The notes under the pieces are model-generated. The model was not told the DNA's origin, did no database searches, and saw only the letters and a list, made by a program, of their open reading frames with translations. Shown piece by piece: positions 1-9,652 of a stretch of DNA of 64,000 nt. Within the stretch, counting starts at the first letter, position 1. The number at the start of each line of letters is the position of its first letter. This DNA is from Cryobacterium sp. Y29 (lineage in GTDB: Bacteria > Actinomycetota > Actinomycetes > Actinomycetales > Microbacteriaceae). Position numbers and translations under genes: made by a program. The stretch is taken from contig NZ_PJJN01000026.1 of NCBI RefSeq assembly GCF_002929825.1, forward strand, positions 95,798 through 159,797. Reading direction: 5' to 3'.

Positions 1-815
1 ATTGTGGGACCCACGGCGAGCGCGAAGTTCGTCGGCAGCGTCCACGGGGTCGTGGTCCAGGCCAGGGCCCGAACCGCTGTGAGGCCGAGCGCTTCGGCTT
101 TGGCGCCGATCAGCGGGAAGGTCACCGTGACCGTCTGGTCCTGGCGCATCTTGTAGACGTCGTCGTCCATGCGCAGTTCGTGGTTGGACAGCGGGGTCTG
201 GTCGCGCCAGCAGTACGGCAGCACTCGGTAGCCCTCATAGGCGAGACCCTTGGTGTGCAGCTGCTTGAAGGCCCAGATCACCGACTCCATGAACGTGATG
301 TCGAGGGTCTTGTAATCGTTGTCGAAGTCGACCCAGCGGGCCTGGCGAGTGACGTACTCTTCCCAGTCCTTGGTGTATTCGAGCACCGACTCGCGAGCGA
401 CGGCATTGAACGCGGCCAGGCCCATCTCTTCGATCTGGCTTTTGTCGGTGATGCCGAGCTTGCGTTCGGCCTCGAGCTCGGCCGGCAGGCCGTGGGTGTC
501 CCAGCCGAAACGGCGGTGCACCTGCTTGCCGCGCATGGTTTGAAACCGTGGGAACAGGTCTTTGGCGTAGCCAGTGAGGAGGTGACCGTAGTGGGGCAGG
601 CCGTTGGCGAAGGGCGGTCCGTCGTAGAAGGTCCATTCCTCGGCGCCTTCACGCAGGTCGATCGAGGCCTGAAACGTGTCGTCGCTTTTCCAGAAGGCGA
701 GTATGTCGGCTTCCAGCGCGGGAAAGTTCGGCGACGGAACGATGTTCGCGCCGGGCGTTGGCTCACTGTTCAGGGGGGTGCTGCCACTGGGGGCGTTGCG
801 CTTCTTGGGGTACAA
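1..815 (-). CDS. ileS: Isoleucyl-tRNA synthetase, N-terminal part (runs off the window)
   Basis: Charges tRNA-Ile with isoleucine in the cytoplasm. About 271 N-terminal residues are present and the gene continues past base 1. The class I signature appears as [20 protein letters not shown], with HYGH in place of HIGH, followed by the typical [10 protein letters not shown] segment. I chose the TTG at 815 because AGGAG (823-827) lies 7 nt upstream and the protein then begins LYPKK, in keeping with IleS N-termini such as MLYPK. The upstream leader is a T-box, which independently supports an isoleucine gene. The rest of the gene, including the KMSKS loop and editing domain, cannot be seen here. 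Confidence 0.95.
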   Translation of the reverse strand, partial: MYPKKRNAPSGSTPLNSEPTPGANIVPSPNFPALEADILAFWKSDDTFQASIDLREGAEEWTFYDGPPFANGLPHYGHLLTGYAKDLFPRFQTMRGKQVHRRFGWDTHGLPAELEAERKLGITDKSQIEEMGLAAFNAVARESVLEYTKDWEEYVTRQARWVDFDNDYKTLDITFMESVIWAFKQLHTKGLAYEGYRVLPYCWRDQTPLSNHELRMDDDVYKMRQDQTVTVTFPLIGAKAEALGLTAVRALAWTTTPWTLPTNFALAVGPT

Positions 816-819
816 ATTA

Positions 820-1035
820 CTTCTCCTACCGGGACGGGTCACAGGGGCCCTGCTCCACGAGGACGAACGATTCTGTAGAAATCGCCGCGGTACCACCTCG
901 CTTGCCGCCCACACGTGCCGGGCGACCGCTTGTTCACAGGCTGTGACGGGCCCGACTCGTTCGGTTCTACTGAGCTGTCCACCCGGGGGTGAGCATCCGT
1001 TCTTCCGAAGACTTCCCGGTGATAGCCGGGTCACT
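820..1035 (-). promoter_or_regulatory. T-box riboswitch in the ileS leader, ultra-short Stem I type
   Basis: Senses uncharged tRNA-Ile. On the minus strand the conserved T-box GGTGGTACCGCG lies at about 886-897. Its UGGU bulge would pair with a tRNA 3' end having A73, as tRNA-Ile does. Upstream, a tiny hairpin CCGG-CUAUCA-CCGG (about 1014-1030) shows AUC as specifier codon at 1023-1021, matching the gene it controls. GCGAGG before the T-box can pair with CCTCGT after it (antisequestrator). No U-run terminator precedes the gene, so control is probably at ribosome binding, as known for actinobacterial ileS T-boxes. The mechanism is inferred; the motifs are seen. Confidence 0.9.
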
Positions 1036-1049
1036 GTCATTCGCGTTTG

Positions 1050-1055
1050 ATTCTA
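1050..1055 (-). promoter_or_regulatory. Candidate -10 box (TAGAAT) for the ileS T-box transcript
   Basis: On the minus strand TAGAAT lies about 20 nt before Stem I of the T-box, so a transcript would start just upstream of the specifier hairpin. No convincing -35 hexamer is visible at the usual spacing. Confidence 0.45.
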
Positions 1056-1159
1056 CCGGAACGCAGGCGGCGTTAGTGTTAAAGGCCGGTTCATTCGCAC
1101 GAGGGGCCGGTTCAACGTGCTATCAACTCGGCAGCGAATGCCGGGGAAAGAGTTTGTGA

Positions 1160-2863
1160 ATGCCTACCCGGCCCGCCTCCCACAGCCCCGCCCCTACTGG
1201 CACTCCGGCGCGAACCGTTCCACGGCGCACTACTCGTGCGCTTGGTTCCCTCGCCGGCCTGATAGCGCTCGGGCTGCTCGTCGCCGGCTGCACCGCGTCC
1301 GGCTCGACCAAATCGGTCGGTGAGCCCAAAAGTGGCGGCACGCTCACCTACGCCTCGGGCGACGCCGAACCGAGCTGCCTCGACCCGCACGTTGGCGGAA
1401 ACTTTCCCCAGGCGTTGGTTAGCGCCCAGTACCTTGAGTCGCTCGTCTCCCGCAACAGCAATGGCCAGATCATCCCCTGGCTGGCCGAGTCCTGGGTTCC
1501 GAGCGCCGACGGCCTGACCTGGGAATTCACCCTGCGCGACGACGTGACCTTCACCGACGGCACGGTTTTCGACGCGAGCGCGGTGCAGGCCAACATCGCT
1601 CATCTGCAAGACCCGACGACGCTGTCCTCGACCGGATATCTCGCCCTCGGTAAGGTCACCGGCACCGAGGCGGTCTCCCCCACCGTCGTGCGCTTCACCC
1701 TCAGCGAACCCGACAGCGCCCTGCTGGAATCGCTGTCCCAGCCGTGGCTCGCCATCGAATCGCCGGCGGCGCTCGAACGCAGCCAGGACGAGAACTGCGC
1801 CGCCCCGGTCGGCACCGGCCCGTTTATCGTGGAGAGCTGGGTGAAGCAGGACGCCATCACCCTGGTACGCAACGATGACTACGTGTCCCCGCCAGCGGAT
1901 GCCGACCATTCCGGTCCCGCCTACCTCGACACGGTTATCTGGCGGTTCATTCCCGATTCCGCTTCGCGGTATGCGGCCTTGCAGTCCGGCGAGGTCGACG
2001 TGATCGACAACGCTCAGCCCGACACGATCGTGCAGGCCGAGCAGAGCGATTCACTCGAAGAGCTCGATTCCCCGCGTCCCGGCTCGTCCAACCGCATCGA
2101 ACTGAACTCGGGTCAGGCTCCCTTCGACGATGTGCGCGTTCGGGAGGCGTTCATCCGATCGGCGAACGTCGACGACGCCGTGTCGAGCCTGTTCCAAGGC
2201 ACGGCGACCCGCTCATACTCGGCACTGTCGAGCGTCGAGCCGACCGCCGTCTCGAACGCCGCCCTGTTCGCCTATGACCCGGCCGCTGCCGGCACCCTGC
2301 TCGATGAAGCCGGCTGGGACGAAACTGATGCCGACGGTTACCGCATCAAAGACGGCGTTCGTCTGACGGTGGAGTTTCCGGTGAGTACCAACCAGTCCAT
2401 TCCCGCGGAGCAGAGCGTATTCGAGCAGATTCAGGCCACGGCGAAGGCCACCGGTTTCGAGGTAAAACTGAGCCCGATGGACCTTTCCAGCTGGTACGCC
2501 GCTCTCGCCAGCAACGACTATGACGCGGTCAGCGCGCCGTACACCAAGGTCGGCCCCGACGTACTGCGCATTCTGTACCACTCCGACAGCATCGTGCCGG
2601 CACCGAGCGGCTATTTCGCCAATCTCGCCCAGGTCAATGACCCCGCGATCGACGAGCTGCTCACGACTGCTGCGAGCACGGCGGATGCCACAGAACGCGC
2701 GGCACTCTATTCCGATGCTCAAGACCGCATTCTGGAGGGCTTCTACATTCTGCCGCTGTACGACCAGCAGAACCACTTTCTGCTGCGCAGCGACGTGATA
2801 GGCCTGCGTACATTGCCGACCGTGGCCGTTCCCACGCTGTACGACGCGTGGCTGAACCGGTAG
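1160..2863 (+). CDS. ABC transporter substrate-binding lipoprotein (SBP_bac_5, peptide/nickel type)
   Basis: Extracellular solute receptor of a peptide-type ABC importer, 567 aa. The N-terminus has a twin-Arg-like basic stretch, a hydrophobic segment (about 30-41) and a lipobox LVAGC with Cys44, so it should be lipid-anchored on the outer face of the membrane. The body has the family pattern of 'GGTLTYASGDAEPSCLDPH' and 'YLESLV..N..GQIIPWLAESW'. The ATG at 1160 follows a GGGGAAAG stretch. It is the first gene of a four-gene operon with two permeases and a double ATPase. The substrate (oligopeptide, dipeptide or nickel) cannot be told from sequence alone. Confidence 0.92.
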   Translation: MPTRPASHSPAPTGTPARTVPRRTTRALGSLAGLIALGLLVAGCTASGSTKSVGEPKSGGTLTYASGDAEPSCLDPHVGGNFPQALVSAQYLESLVSRNSNGQIIPWLAESWVPSADGLTWEFTLRDDVTFTDGTVFDASAVQANIAHLQDPTTLSSTGYLALGKVTGTEAVSPTVVRFTLSEPDSALLESLSQPWLAIESPAALERSQDENCAAPVGTGPFIVESWVKQDAITLVRNDDYVSPPADADHSGPAYLDTVIWRFIPDSASRYAALQSGEVDVIDNAQPDTIVQAEQSDSLEELDSPRPGSSNRIELNSGQAPFDDVRVREAFIRSANVDDAVSSLFQGTATRSYSALSSVEPTAVSNAALFAYDPAAAGTLLDEAGWDETDADGYRIKDGVRLTVEFPVSTNQSIPAEQSVFEQIQATAKATGFEVKLSPMDLSSWYAALASNDYDAVSAPYTKVGPDVLRILYHSDSIVPAPSGYFANLAQVNDPAIDELLTTAASTADATERAALYSDAQDRILEGFYILPLYDQQNHFLLRSDVIGLRTLPTVAVPTLYDAWLNR

Positions 2864-2952
2864 CGCCGGCCGGTCGCCCCGGACCGGGCCGGGTTCTCCC
2901 CGACCGGGACAGCGCCAGCGCGCGCGCTCGATTCCCCGCTGCGCTCGAGATA

Positions 2953-3888
2953 ATGGCCGTTGTGCTCCCCCGACTTGCAGCCCGACTGGCCGGAGCGGTC
3001 TTCGTGCTGTGGATGGTGGCCACCATTACCTTCTTTGCGGTGCGCCTCATTCCGGGTGACCCGGCCCAAGCCGTTCTGGGGGGTCCGGGATCGCAAGCCT
3101 CGCCGGAGGCGCTTGCTGCCGTGAGCGTCGAGTATGGTTTCGACCAACCGGTGATCGTGCAGTATTTCGCTCAGCTGGGCCGGCTCATGACCGGCGACCT
3201 CGGGCGGTCGTATGCACTCAACATAGATGTCGGACCGCTCGTGCTCAGCCAGCTCGGCGGCACCCTGCTGCTGGCCGTTCTTGCCCTCGTCCTGGCCTGG
3301 TTACTCGCCCTCGCCGTCGCCACCTGGTCGACCCGCGGTGGCAAAGTCGCCGCCCGGGTAGGGTCGAGCCTTGAAATCGTCGCGGCCGCGCTGCCACACT
3401 TCTGGCTCGCGACCTCGTTGATCGTCGTGTTCAGCATCGGGCTCGGCGTGCTACCGCCCATCAGCACCGGCGACATCGCCGGGCTCGTATTGCCGGTTCT
3501 CACCCTGGCCGTTCCGCTGGCCGGATTTCTCGGACAGATCATGCGCGAATCGCTCCTGGTCGCGCTGGAGAGCCCCTTCGTACTCTCGGCTCGCGCCCGC
3601 GGTGAGAGTGAGCGTGGTGTGCGCTGGGTGCACGCGCTGCGCCACGCCTCGCTGCCAGCGATCAGCCTCTCCGGATGGGCGTTCGGTTCCCTGATCAGCG
3701 GCGCGGTCGTCGTCGAGACCATTTTCGCCCGCCCCGGCCTCGGCCGCACCCTGCTCACTGCCGTGACCCTGCGGGACATTCCGGTGGTGATCGGCGTGGT
3801 CATGATCGTCGCGGTCGCCTATATTCTGATGACACTGCTCACGGATGCTGCCAGTCGCCTCGTTGATCCGCGATTGCGTCTCTCGTGA
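2953..3888 (+). CDS. ABC transporter permease (DppB/OppB type)
   Basis: Inner-membrane channel subunit, 311 aa, with about six membrane spans. The N-terminus LAARLAGAVFVLWMVATITF and the RLIPGDPAQAVLGG segment are typical of DppB-like proteins. The EAA-like coupling loop (ARARGESERGVRWVHALRHA, about residues 212-232) contacts the ATPase. I chose ATG 2953 because it gives the usual short N-terminus. A GTG at 2848 would add 35 proline- and arginine-rich residues and overlap the upstream gene. The next permease overlaps its stop codon, so the two are translationally coupled. Confidence 0.9.
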   Translation: MAVVLPRLAARLAGAVFVLWMVATITFFAVRLIPGDPAQAVLGGPGSQASPEALAAVSVEYGFDQPVIVQYFAQLGRLMTGDLGRSYALNIDVGPLVLSQLGGTLLLAVLALVLAWLLALAVATWSTRGGKVAARVGSSLEIVAAALPHFWLATSLIVVFSIGLGVLPPISTGDIAGLVLPVLTLAVPLAGFLGQIMRESLLVALESPFVLSARARGESERGVRWVHALRHASLPAISLSGWAFGSLISGAVVVETIFARPGLGRTLLTAVTLRDIPVVIGVVMIVAVAYILMTLLTDAASRLVDPRLRLS

Positions 3889-4745
3889 GCGACCTCGAAG
3901 TGCAGGCTGGCCTCGCGGCCCAATCCCGCCAGTCTGGCCCGTCGCGGCGTCTCGGGGTTGCCGAGGCAACGGCTGGCGTTCTCGCCCTGCTGCTGGTGGC
4001 ATCAGCGGTGGTGCCACAGTTGTTGGCGCCGGGCGACCCCCTCGCGATCGACCCGCTCTCGGCGTTCCAGCCGCCGAACTTCGCGCACGGGTTCGGCACC
4101 GACGAATCGGGCCGCGACATCTACACCAGAGTCGTGCACGGCACTCAGTATTCACTCGTGATCGGGGCTGCCGCTACCGCTATCGGATTGGGGCTCGGCA
4201 TCGTGCTGGGCACCCTGGCTGGCATGCTTGGCCGTGTCATCGATTTCACCGTCAATCGGTTTCTTGAGGTACTTTTCGCTTTTCCGGGGTTGCTCCTGGC
4301 GCTTTTGTTCATTGTCATCTTCGGCCCCGGCGTGGTCACCGCGACGATCGCTGTTGGACTGTCGACAGCGCCCGGGTATGCGCGCATCATTAGGGCCCAG
4401 CTGATTACCGTGCGATCACAAGCGTTCGTCGAGGCGGCGACCGTGCTCGGCCGCACTCGGTGGCAGATTTTGCTGCGCCACATTTTGCCCAACACCCTCG
4501 CCCCCCTGTTCGTTCTGGCAACCCTCGGCATCGGCCAGGCCATTGTCTGGGCGGCAACGCTGAGCTACCTCGGGCTCGGCGCCGAACCGCCGACCGCGGA
4601 GTGGGGCGCCATGCTCTCGGCCGGGCGCACTTACATCACCTCGGCCTGGTGGATGAGCTTCTTTCCGGGCCTGTTCATCGTGCTGACCGCCGTGACCGCC
4701 ACGGTACTCGGCCGCAGCATCGACCGGCGGATGAGGCACGTATGA
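3885..4745 (+). CDS. ABC transporter permease (DppC/OppC type)
   Basis: Second channel subunit of the importer, 286 aa. A first membrane span is followed by a periplasmic-side segment with FGTDESGRDIYTRVVHGTQY, a hallmark of DppC-like permeases. The EAA loop (EAATVLGRTRWQILLRHILP) sits near residues 183-202. The GTG start overlaps the TGA of the upstream permease (GTGA), and its own stop overlaps the ATG of the ATPase gene (ATGA). The four genes are therefore almost certainly one transcript with coupled translation. Confidence 0.9.
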   Translation: MSDLEVQAGLAAQSRQSGPSRRLGVAEATAGVLALLLVASAVVPQLLAPGDPLAIDPLSAFQPPNFAHGFGTDESGRDIYTRVVHGTQYSLVIGAAATAIGLGLGIVLGTLAGMLGRVIDFTVNRFLEVLFAFPGLLLALLFIVIFGPGVVTATIAVGLSTAPGYARIIRAQLITVRSQAFVEAATVLGRTRWQILLRHILPNTLAPLFVLATLGIGQAIVWAATLSYLGLGAEPPTAEWGAMLSAGRTYITSAWWMSFFPGLFIVLTAVTATVLGRSIDRRMRHV

Positions 4746-6472
4746 ATGGGCCGGCACTCAAAAGTGACAATGCTGCCGCGTTGACCGTGCGCAATCTGCG
4801 GGTTGGTTTCGGCTTGGCCGAACCGGTTGTTCGCGGTGTGTCGTTCGCCGTCGCCCCGGGTGAGTGCCTCGCCATCGTCGGCGAATCCGGATCGGGCAAG
4901 AGCGTGACCGCCCGCAGCCTGCTCGGTCTGGCCGGTACGAATTCCCGGGTCAGTGCCGACCGGCTCGAGTTCAGCGGGCAGAACGTCTTGGGGCTGACCG
5001 ATCGCGCATGGCAGACCCGACGAGGCAAGGACGTCGGCCTGGTATTGCAGGATGCCCTGGTCTCGCTCGATCCGCTGAGGCCGATCGGCCGAGAGATCGC
5101 TGATTCGCTGCGGCTGCACACCACTCTTGGTGCTGCGGGCCGGGCACGGCGGGTGCTCGAGCTGCTCGACGCGGTCGGACTGCCGCACCCCGAATTGCAG
5201 GTGCGCAAGCTCTCGGGGCAGCTATCCGGCGGCGAACGTCAACGCGCTTTGATTGCGGCGGCAATTGCGTTGAACCCACCGCTGCTGATCGCCGACGAAC
5301 CGACGACGGCGCTCGACGTTACCGTCCAGGCGCAGATTCTGGCACTGCTTGAACAGATCACCGGTGCCGGAACCGCCGTGCTTCTGATCAGCCATGACCT
5401 GGCCGTGGTGAGTCGGGTCGCACACCGGGTCGCCGTCATGTACGACGGACAGCTCGTGGAAACCGGCCCCACAGCACAGGTTCTCGGTTCGCCCCAGCAC
5501 GAGCAGAGCCGGCGAATGGTCGCCGCGATACCGGCGGACAAACCACGCGGCACGCGACTGAGCCCGTCCGCCAGGCCCGACGCACCGCGCACACCGAGCA
5601 TTCCCGACACACCGAGCACTCCCGACACACCGAGCTCTCTCAGCACCTCGAGCTCTCTCAGCACCTCGACCAATTTCCGCGCTGGGGTTTCGCTCGAGAG
5701 CACCGTCGTGCTCGAAGCCATCGGGCTGTCGAAAAGTTTTCGACGCCCCGATGGCACCAGTCAGCTCGCCGTCGACGACGTCTCGTTCGCGTTGCACCAC
5801 GGCAGCACCCTCGGCATCGTCGGCGAATCCGGCTCCGGCAAAACCACGGTAGCGCGTCTTCTGCTCGCGTTGCTGGCGCCAGAGCACGGTGAAGTTCGGG
5901 TCTTCGGCGAGCCGTGGAGCGCGGCCAGCGAAAAAACCCGGCGCGGGCTGCGGGCATCCGTTGGGGCGATCTACCAGGACGCCCTCGGCTCGTTCGATCC
6001 GCGCTGGAGTGTCGCCGAAATCCTCACCGACGCCCTGAACCTGCGGCACGAGCGCGGCGCACCGCACACGACGACGCGCCTCACCAGCCTGCTCGACGAG
6101 GTCGGCCTCGCGCCAACAGTGCTGCCCCGACGCCCGCTCGAACTATCCGGCGGGCAGAGACAGCGGGTTGGTATCGCCCGGGCGCTAGCCGGTCGACCCG
6201 AGATTCTCATCTGTGATGAACCCGTCTCCTCACTCGACGTGACCGTTCAGGCCCAAGTGCTCGATCTGCTTGACGACGTGCAGCGAGAGCGGGGGCTCAG
6301 CCTCATTTTCATCTCGCACGATCTCGGTGTCGTGCAACACATCAGTGATCAGATCGCGGTCATGCGTGACGGGCGCATCGTAGAAATCGGCCCGGCGGAG
6401 CGCGTCTTTGCCGCGCCACAGCATCCATACTCGGCGCAGTTACTCGCCGCAGTGCCCCGCCGACCCGTGTGA
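4742..6472 (+). CDS. Fused double ATP-binding protein of the peptide-type ABC importer
   Basis: Powers the importer. At 576 aa it joins the two ATPases that are separate DppD and DppF proteins in many bacteria. Half 1 has Walker A GESGSGKS (about 46-53) and signature LSGGE (about 160). Half 2 has GESGSGKT (about 360-367) and LSGGQ (about 467). Both halves have DEP Walker B motifs and ISHDL switch histidines. The linker (about 268-320) is a low-complexity Thr/Ser/Pro/Asp stretch encoded by tandem 18-bp repeats. The start at 4742 overlaps the previous stop; longer upstream frames would run through the permease gene and are rejected. Confidence 0.93.
   Translation: MNGPALKSDNAAALTVRNLRVGFGLAEPVVRGVSFAVAPGECLAIVGESGSGKSVTARSLLGLAGTNSRVSADRLEFSGQNVLGLTDRAWQTRRGKDVGLVLQDALVSLDPLRPIGREIADSLRLHTTLGAAGRARRVLELLDAVGLPHPELQVRKLSGQLSGGERQRALIAAAIALNPPLLIADEPTTALDVTVQAQILALLEQITGAGTAVLLISHDLAVVSRVAHRVAVMYDGQLVETGPTAQVLGSPQHEQSRRMVAAIPADKPRGTRLSPSARPDAPRTPSIPDTPSTPDTPSSLSTSSSLSTSTNFRAGVSLESTVVLEAIGLSKSFRRPDGTSQLAVDDVSFALHHGSTLGIVGESGSGKTTVARLLLALLAPEHGEVRVFGEPWSAASEKTRRGLRASVGAIYQDALGSFDPRWSVAEILTDALNLRHERGAPHTTTRLTSLLDEVGLAPTVLPRRPLELSGGQRQRVGIARALAGRPEILICDEPVSSLDVTVQAQVLDLLDDVQRERGLSLIFISHDLGVVQHISDQIAVMRDGRIVEIGPAERVFAAPQHPYSAQLLAAVPRRPV
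5591..5670 (+). repeat. In-frame tandem 18-bp repeats in the ATPase linker
   Basis: Two adjacent families of 18-bp units lie head to tail: ACACCGAGC(A)YTCCCGAC at 5591-5608, 5609-5626 and partly 5627-5634, then CTCTCTCAGCACCTCGAS at 5635-5652 and 5653-5670. Each unit encodes six residues (TPSxPD and SLSTSx), so copy-number change would lengthen the linker without breaking the frame. Confidence 0.85.
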
Positions 6473-6531
6473 AAAGAGCACATTCGCGCTGGGGAGGAAG
6501 GCCCCTGTTCGGGGGAAAAGAGCCGATCGGG

Positions 6532-6537
6532 TAGATT
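6532..6537 (+). promoter_or_regulatory. Candidate -10 box (TAGATT) for valS
   Basis: TAGATT lies 63 nt before the valS ATG in the 127-bp gap after the ABC operon, predicting a leader of about 55 nt. A weak -35 region is all that can be seen. Confidence 0.4.
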
Positions 6538-6599
6538 GAATGGGCACACTCGGGCACCTCACCATTCACACGGTGCCGAATACACCGAACCGGAGAGTT

Positions 6600-9194
6600 A
6601 TGACCCACGCCGACCGCGTCCCCGAAAAGCCTGCGCTCGAAGGGCTCGAAACCAAGTGGGAGTCCCGCTGGGAAACTGACGGCACCTACCGATTTGCACG
6701 AGCGAACGCTACCCGCGAGACGATCTACTCGATCGACACTCCCCCGCCGACCGCATCTGGTTCACTGCACATCGGCCACGTTTTCTCGTACACCCACACC
6801 GATGTCGTTGCCCGTTTTCAGCGGATGCGCGGCAAGAACGTGTTCTACCCGATGGGCTGGGACGACAACGGTCTGCCCACCGAACGCCGAGTGCAGAACT
6901 TCTACGGCGTGCGCTGCGACCCCTCGCTCGGCTACACCGAGAACTTTGTCCCACCGTTCGAAGGTGGAGACGGCAAGAGCTCCAAGGCCGCCGACCAGCT
7001 GCCGATCAGCCGCCGCAACTTCATCGAACTGTGCGAAACCCTCACCAAAGAAGATGAGAAGCAGTTCGAAGCCCTCTGGCGCACCCTCGGCCTGAGTGTC
7101 GACTGGACCCAGACTTACCGCACCATCGGCCAGGAGGCGCTGTTCACCTCGCAGCTCGCTTTTCTTGGCAATGTCGAACGCGGCGAGGCGTACCAGGCGA
7201 TGGCGCCGACCCTCTGGGACGTCACTTTTCGCACCGCCGTGGCCCAGGCTGAACTCGAAGACAAGGATATGCCCGCCGCGTATCACCGGGTGTCGTTTCT
7301 CAAGCCTGACGGCAGCACGATCGAGATCGAAACCACCCGCCCCGAACTTCTCCCGGCATGCGTCGCCCTCGTCGCGCATCCCGATGACGAACGCTACAAG
7401 CATCTGTTCGGCACTACCGTGACGACGCCGGTGTTCGGTGTCGAGGTTCCCGTGCTCGCGCACCACCTCGCCCAGAAAGACAAGGGTTCAGGAATCGCCA
7501 TGATCTGCACCTTCGGCGATGTGACCGACGTGGTCTGGTGGCGCGAACTCGACCTACCCAACCGCGCCATCATGGGTTTCGATGGTCGCATCATCGCTGA
7601 AGCCCCGGAGGCGATCACCTCCGTCGTCGGCCGCGACGCGTATGCGCAGCTTGCCGGCAAGACCGTGTTCGGCGCGAAGGCCGCCGTGGTCGAGCTTTTG
7701 AAAGCCAGCGGCGACCTGATCGGCGAGCCGAAGCCGATCGTGCACGCGGTCAAGTTCTTCGAAAAGGGTGACAAGCCGCTGGAGATCGTTTCGACTCGCC
7801 AGTGGTACATCCGCAACGGTGCCCGCGACGAAAAACTACGCGCGCGACTGCTCGAGCACGGTACCGAGCTGGCGTGGCACCCTGAATTCATGAAGGTGCG
7901 CTACGAGAATTGGGTGAATGGTCTCACCGGCGACTGGCTCATCTCCCGCCAGCGCTTCTTCGGCGTGCCTCTGCCCGTTTGGTACCCGCTCGATACCGAC
8001 GCCAACCCGGTGTTCGACCAGCCGATTGTCGCCACGCGCGACCTGCTTCCGGTTGATCCCTCCTCGGATGCCGCGCCCGGCTACACCGAGAACCAGCGCG
8101 GCGAGGCCGGCGGTTTCGTAGGCGAAGTCGACGTCATGGACACCTGGGCCACGTCCTCGCTCACTCCGCAACTTGCCGGTGGCTGGGAGCGAGACCCGGA
8201 ACTGTTCCAGCTGGTCTTCCCTTACTCGCTGCGCCCGCAGGGCCAGGACATCATTCGCACCTGGTTGTTCTCCACCGTGCTGCGCGCCGAGCAGCAACAC
8301 GGTGTGTCGCCGTGGCAGCATGCCGCGCTCAGCGGCTTCATCGTCGACCCCGACCGCAAGAAAATGTCGAAGTCGAAGGGCAACGTTGTCACCCCGGCCG
8401 ATATGCTCGAAAAGCATGGATCCGACGCGGTGCGCTACTGGGCGGCATCCTCGCGCCTGGGCACCGACGCGGCCTTCGACCCACAGAACCCGACGCAGAT
8501 CAAGATCGGCCGTCGCCTCGCCATCAAGATTCTCAACGCGAGCAAGTTCGTCTCCATGTCGCAGGGCAGCATTACGGCCCCGATCACCGAACCAGTCGAC
8601 CAGAGCATGCTCGCCGGCCTCACCGCGGTCGTCGCCCAAGCCACGACCGCGTTTGAGAACTACGATCACGCGCGTGCACTGGAGACCACGGAAAGCTTCT
8701 TCTGGACCTTCTGCGACGACTACCTCGAACTGGTGAAGGAACGTGCTTACGGCGATCCTGGGCCCGGTCAGGCTTCCGCCGTTGCCGCGCTGCGCACTGC
8801 ACTGGCTACACTGCTGCGCCTGTTCGCGCCGTTCGTTCCGTTCGCGACCGAAGAAGCCTGGTCCTGGACGAACGACGGCTCGGTGCACACCGCGCCGTGG
8901 CCGGTCGCAGCCGATCTGCTCGGCAGTGACGAGGTTGCCACCGGCAATATCGCTCTGCTCGATCTGGCCAGCCGCGCTTTGACGGGAATCCGTCGTGCCA
9001 AAACGGATGCGAAGGCGTCGCAAAAGTCCGAGGTGGATTCCGCAGTAATATGCGGTGCTCCCGCCGAGATCGCCCTGCTCACCCTGGCCGCTGCTGATCT
9101 CAAAGCTGTTGGTCGCATTCACAATCTGACCTTTGTCGGCGGCAGCGAACTCGCTGTGACCGACATCGTGTTCGCCACCGTGTTGGAAAGTTAG
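6600..9194 (+). CDS. valS: Valyl-tRNA synthetase
   Basis: Charges tRNA-Val, 864 aa, cytoplasmic class Ia synthetase. The HIGH motif is at residues 57-60 (SGSLHIGHVFSYTHTD). A GWDDNGLPTERRVQN block follows, and KMSKS lies near residues 587-592 (DRKKMSKSKGN). The C-terminal anticodon-binding region ends without the long coiled coil of E. coli ValS. The ATG at 6600 is preceded by GGAGAG at a short spacing. An in-frame ATG at 6540 would add 20 residues but has no ribosome site and sits 2 nt after a candidate -10 box. The GNAT gene follows 8 nt after the stop. Confidence 0.95.
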   Translation: MTHADRVPEKPALEGLETKWESRWETDGTYRFARANATRETIYSIDTPPPTASGSLHIGHVFSYTHTDVVARFQRMRGKNVFYPMGWDDNGLPTERRVQNFYGVRCDPSLGYTENFVPPFEGGDGKSSKAADQLPISRRNFIELCETLTKEDEKQFEALWRTLGLSVDWTQTYRTIGQEALFTSQLAFLGNVERGEAYQAMAPTLWDVTFRTAVAQAELEDKDMPAAYHRVSFLKPDGSTIEIETTRPELLPACVALVAHPDDERYKHLFGTTVTTPVFGVEVPVLAHHLAQKDKGSGIAMICTFGDVTDVVWWRELDLPNRAIMGFDGRIIAEAPEAITSVVGRDAYAQLAGKTVFGAKAAVVELLKASGDLIGEPKPIVHAVKFFEKGDKPLEIVSTRQWYIRNGARDEKLRARLLEHGTELAWHPEFMKVRYENWVNGLTGDWLISRQRFFGVPLPVWYPLDTDANPVFDQPIVATRDLLPVDPSSDAAPGYTENQRGEAGGFVGEVDVMDTWATSSLTPQLAGGWERDPELFQLVFPYSLRPQGQDIIRTWLFSTVLRAEQQHGVSPWQHAALSGFIVDPDRKKMSKSKGNVVTPADMLEKHGSDAVRYWAASSRLGTDAAFDPQNPTQIKIGRRLAIKILNASKFVSMSQGSITAPITEPVDQSMLAGLTAVVAQATTAFENYDHARALETTESFFWTFCDDYLELVKERAYGDPGPGQASAVAALRTALATLLRLFAPFVPFATEEAWSWTNDGSVHTAPWPVAADLLGSDEVATGNIALLDLASRALTGIRRAKTDAKASQKSEVDSAVICGAPAEIALLTLAAADLKAVGRIHNLTFVGGSELAVTDIVFATVLES

Positions 9195-9202
9195 GAAACC
9201 AG

Positions 9203-9649
9203 ATGTCAGTGACCGTGCGCCCACTGGGCGACAAGGACTTTTTTGCCTGGCTGGGCCTGTTTGAAGGCTACAGCGCGTTCTACGAAAGAGAACTGACCGA
9301 TCAGAAAGCCCTGCAGGTGTGGAGCTGGATTATCGACGCGAACAACGCCCTTGTTGGTGCCGTGGCGGTCAACGACGATGGTGACTTTGTCGGCTTTGCC
9401 CACTATCGCACCGTTCCGCGCACCCTGAGCGGCGACTTGGCGCTGTTCCTGGACGATCTCTATGTGGCCGAGGACGCACGCAAGAATGGCGTCGGCTCCC
9501 TTTTGATGGAATTCACCAAGACCTATGCCCGCCTGCACACGCTGGCGCAGATTCAGCTCGTGACCGCCGCCGACAACGCAACCGCGCAAGTGCTCTACGA
9601 CCAGCTCGGAACGCGTACCGACTGGGTCACCTACGAGATCGACGTCTAG
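9203..9649 (+). CDS. GNAT-family N-acetyltransferase
   Basis: Predicted acetyl-CoA-dependent acetyltransferase, 148 aa, one GNAT domain. The acetyl-CoA-binding strand and loop read LFLDDLYVAEDARKNGVGSL, with the R/QxxGxG/A pattern as RKNGVG. A C-terminal NATAQVLYDQLG segment is typical of motif B. It starts 8 nt after valS behind AGGAAA and is probably co-transcribed with it. The acceptor is unknown; nothing in the context points to ribosomal protein, antibiotic or small amine. Confidence 0.85.
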   Translation: MSVTVRPLGDKDFFAWLGLFEGYSAFYERELTDQKALQVWSWIIDANNALVGAVAVNDDGDFVGFAHYRTVPRTLSGDLALFLDDLYVAEDARKNGVGSLLMEFTKTYARLHTLAQIQLVTAADNATAQVLYDQLGTRTDWVTYEIDV

Positions 9650-9652
9650 ATC

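Noticed and set aside
7836..9224. A 462-codon minus-strand frame across valS
   Set aside because: Shadow of valS; the Gly/Arg-rich composition is not protein-like.
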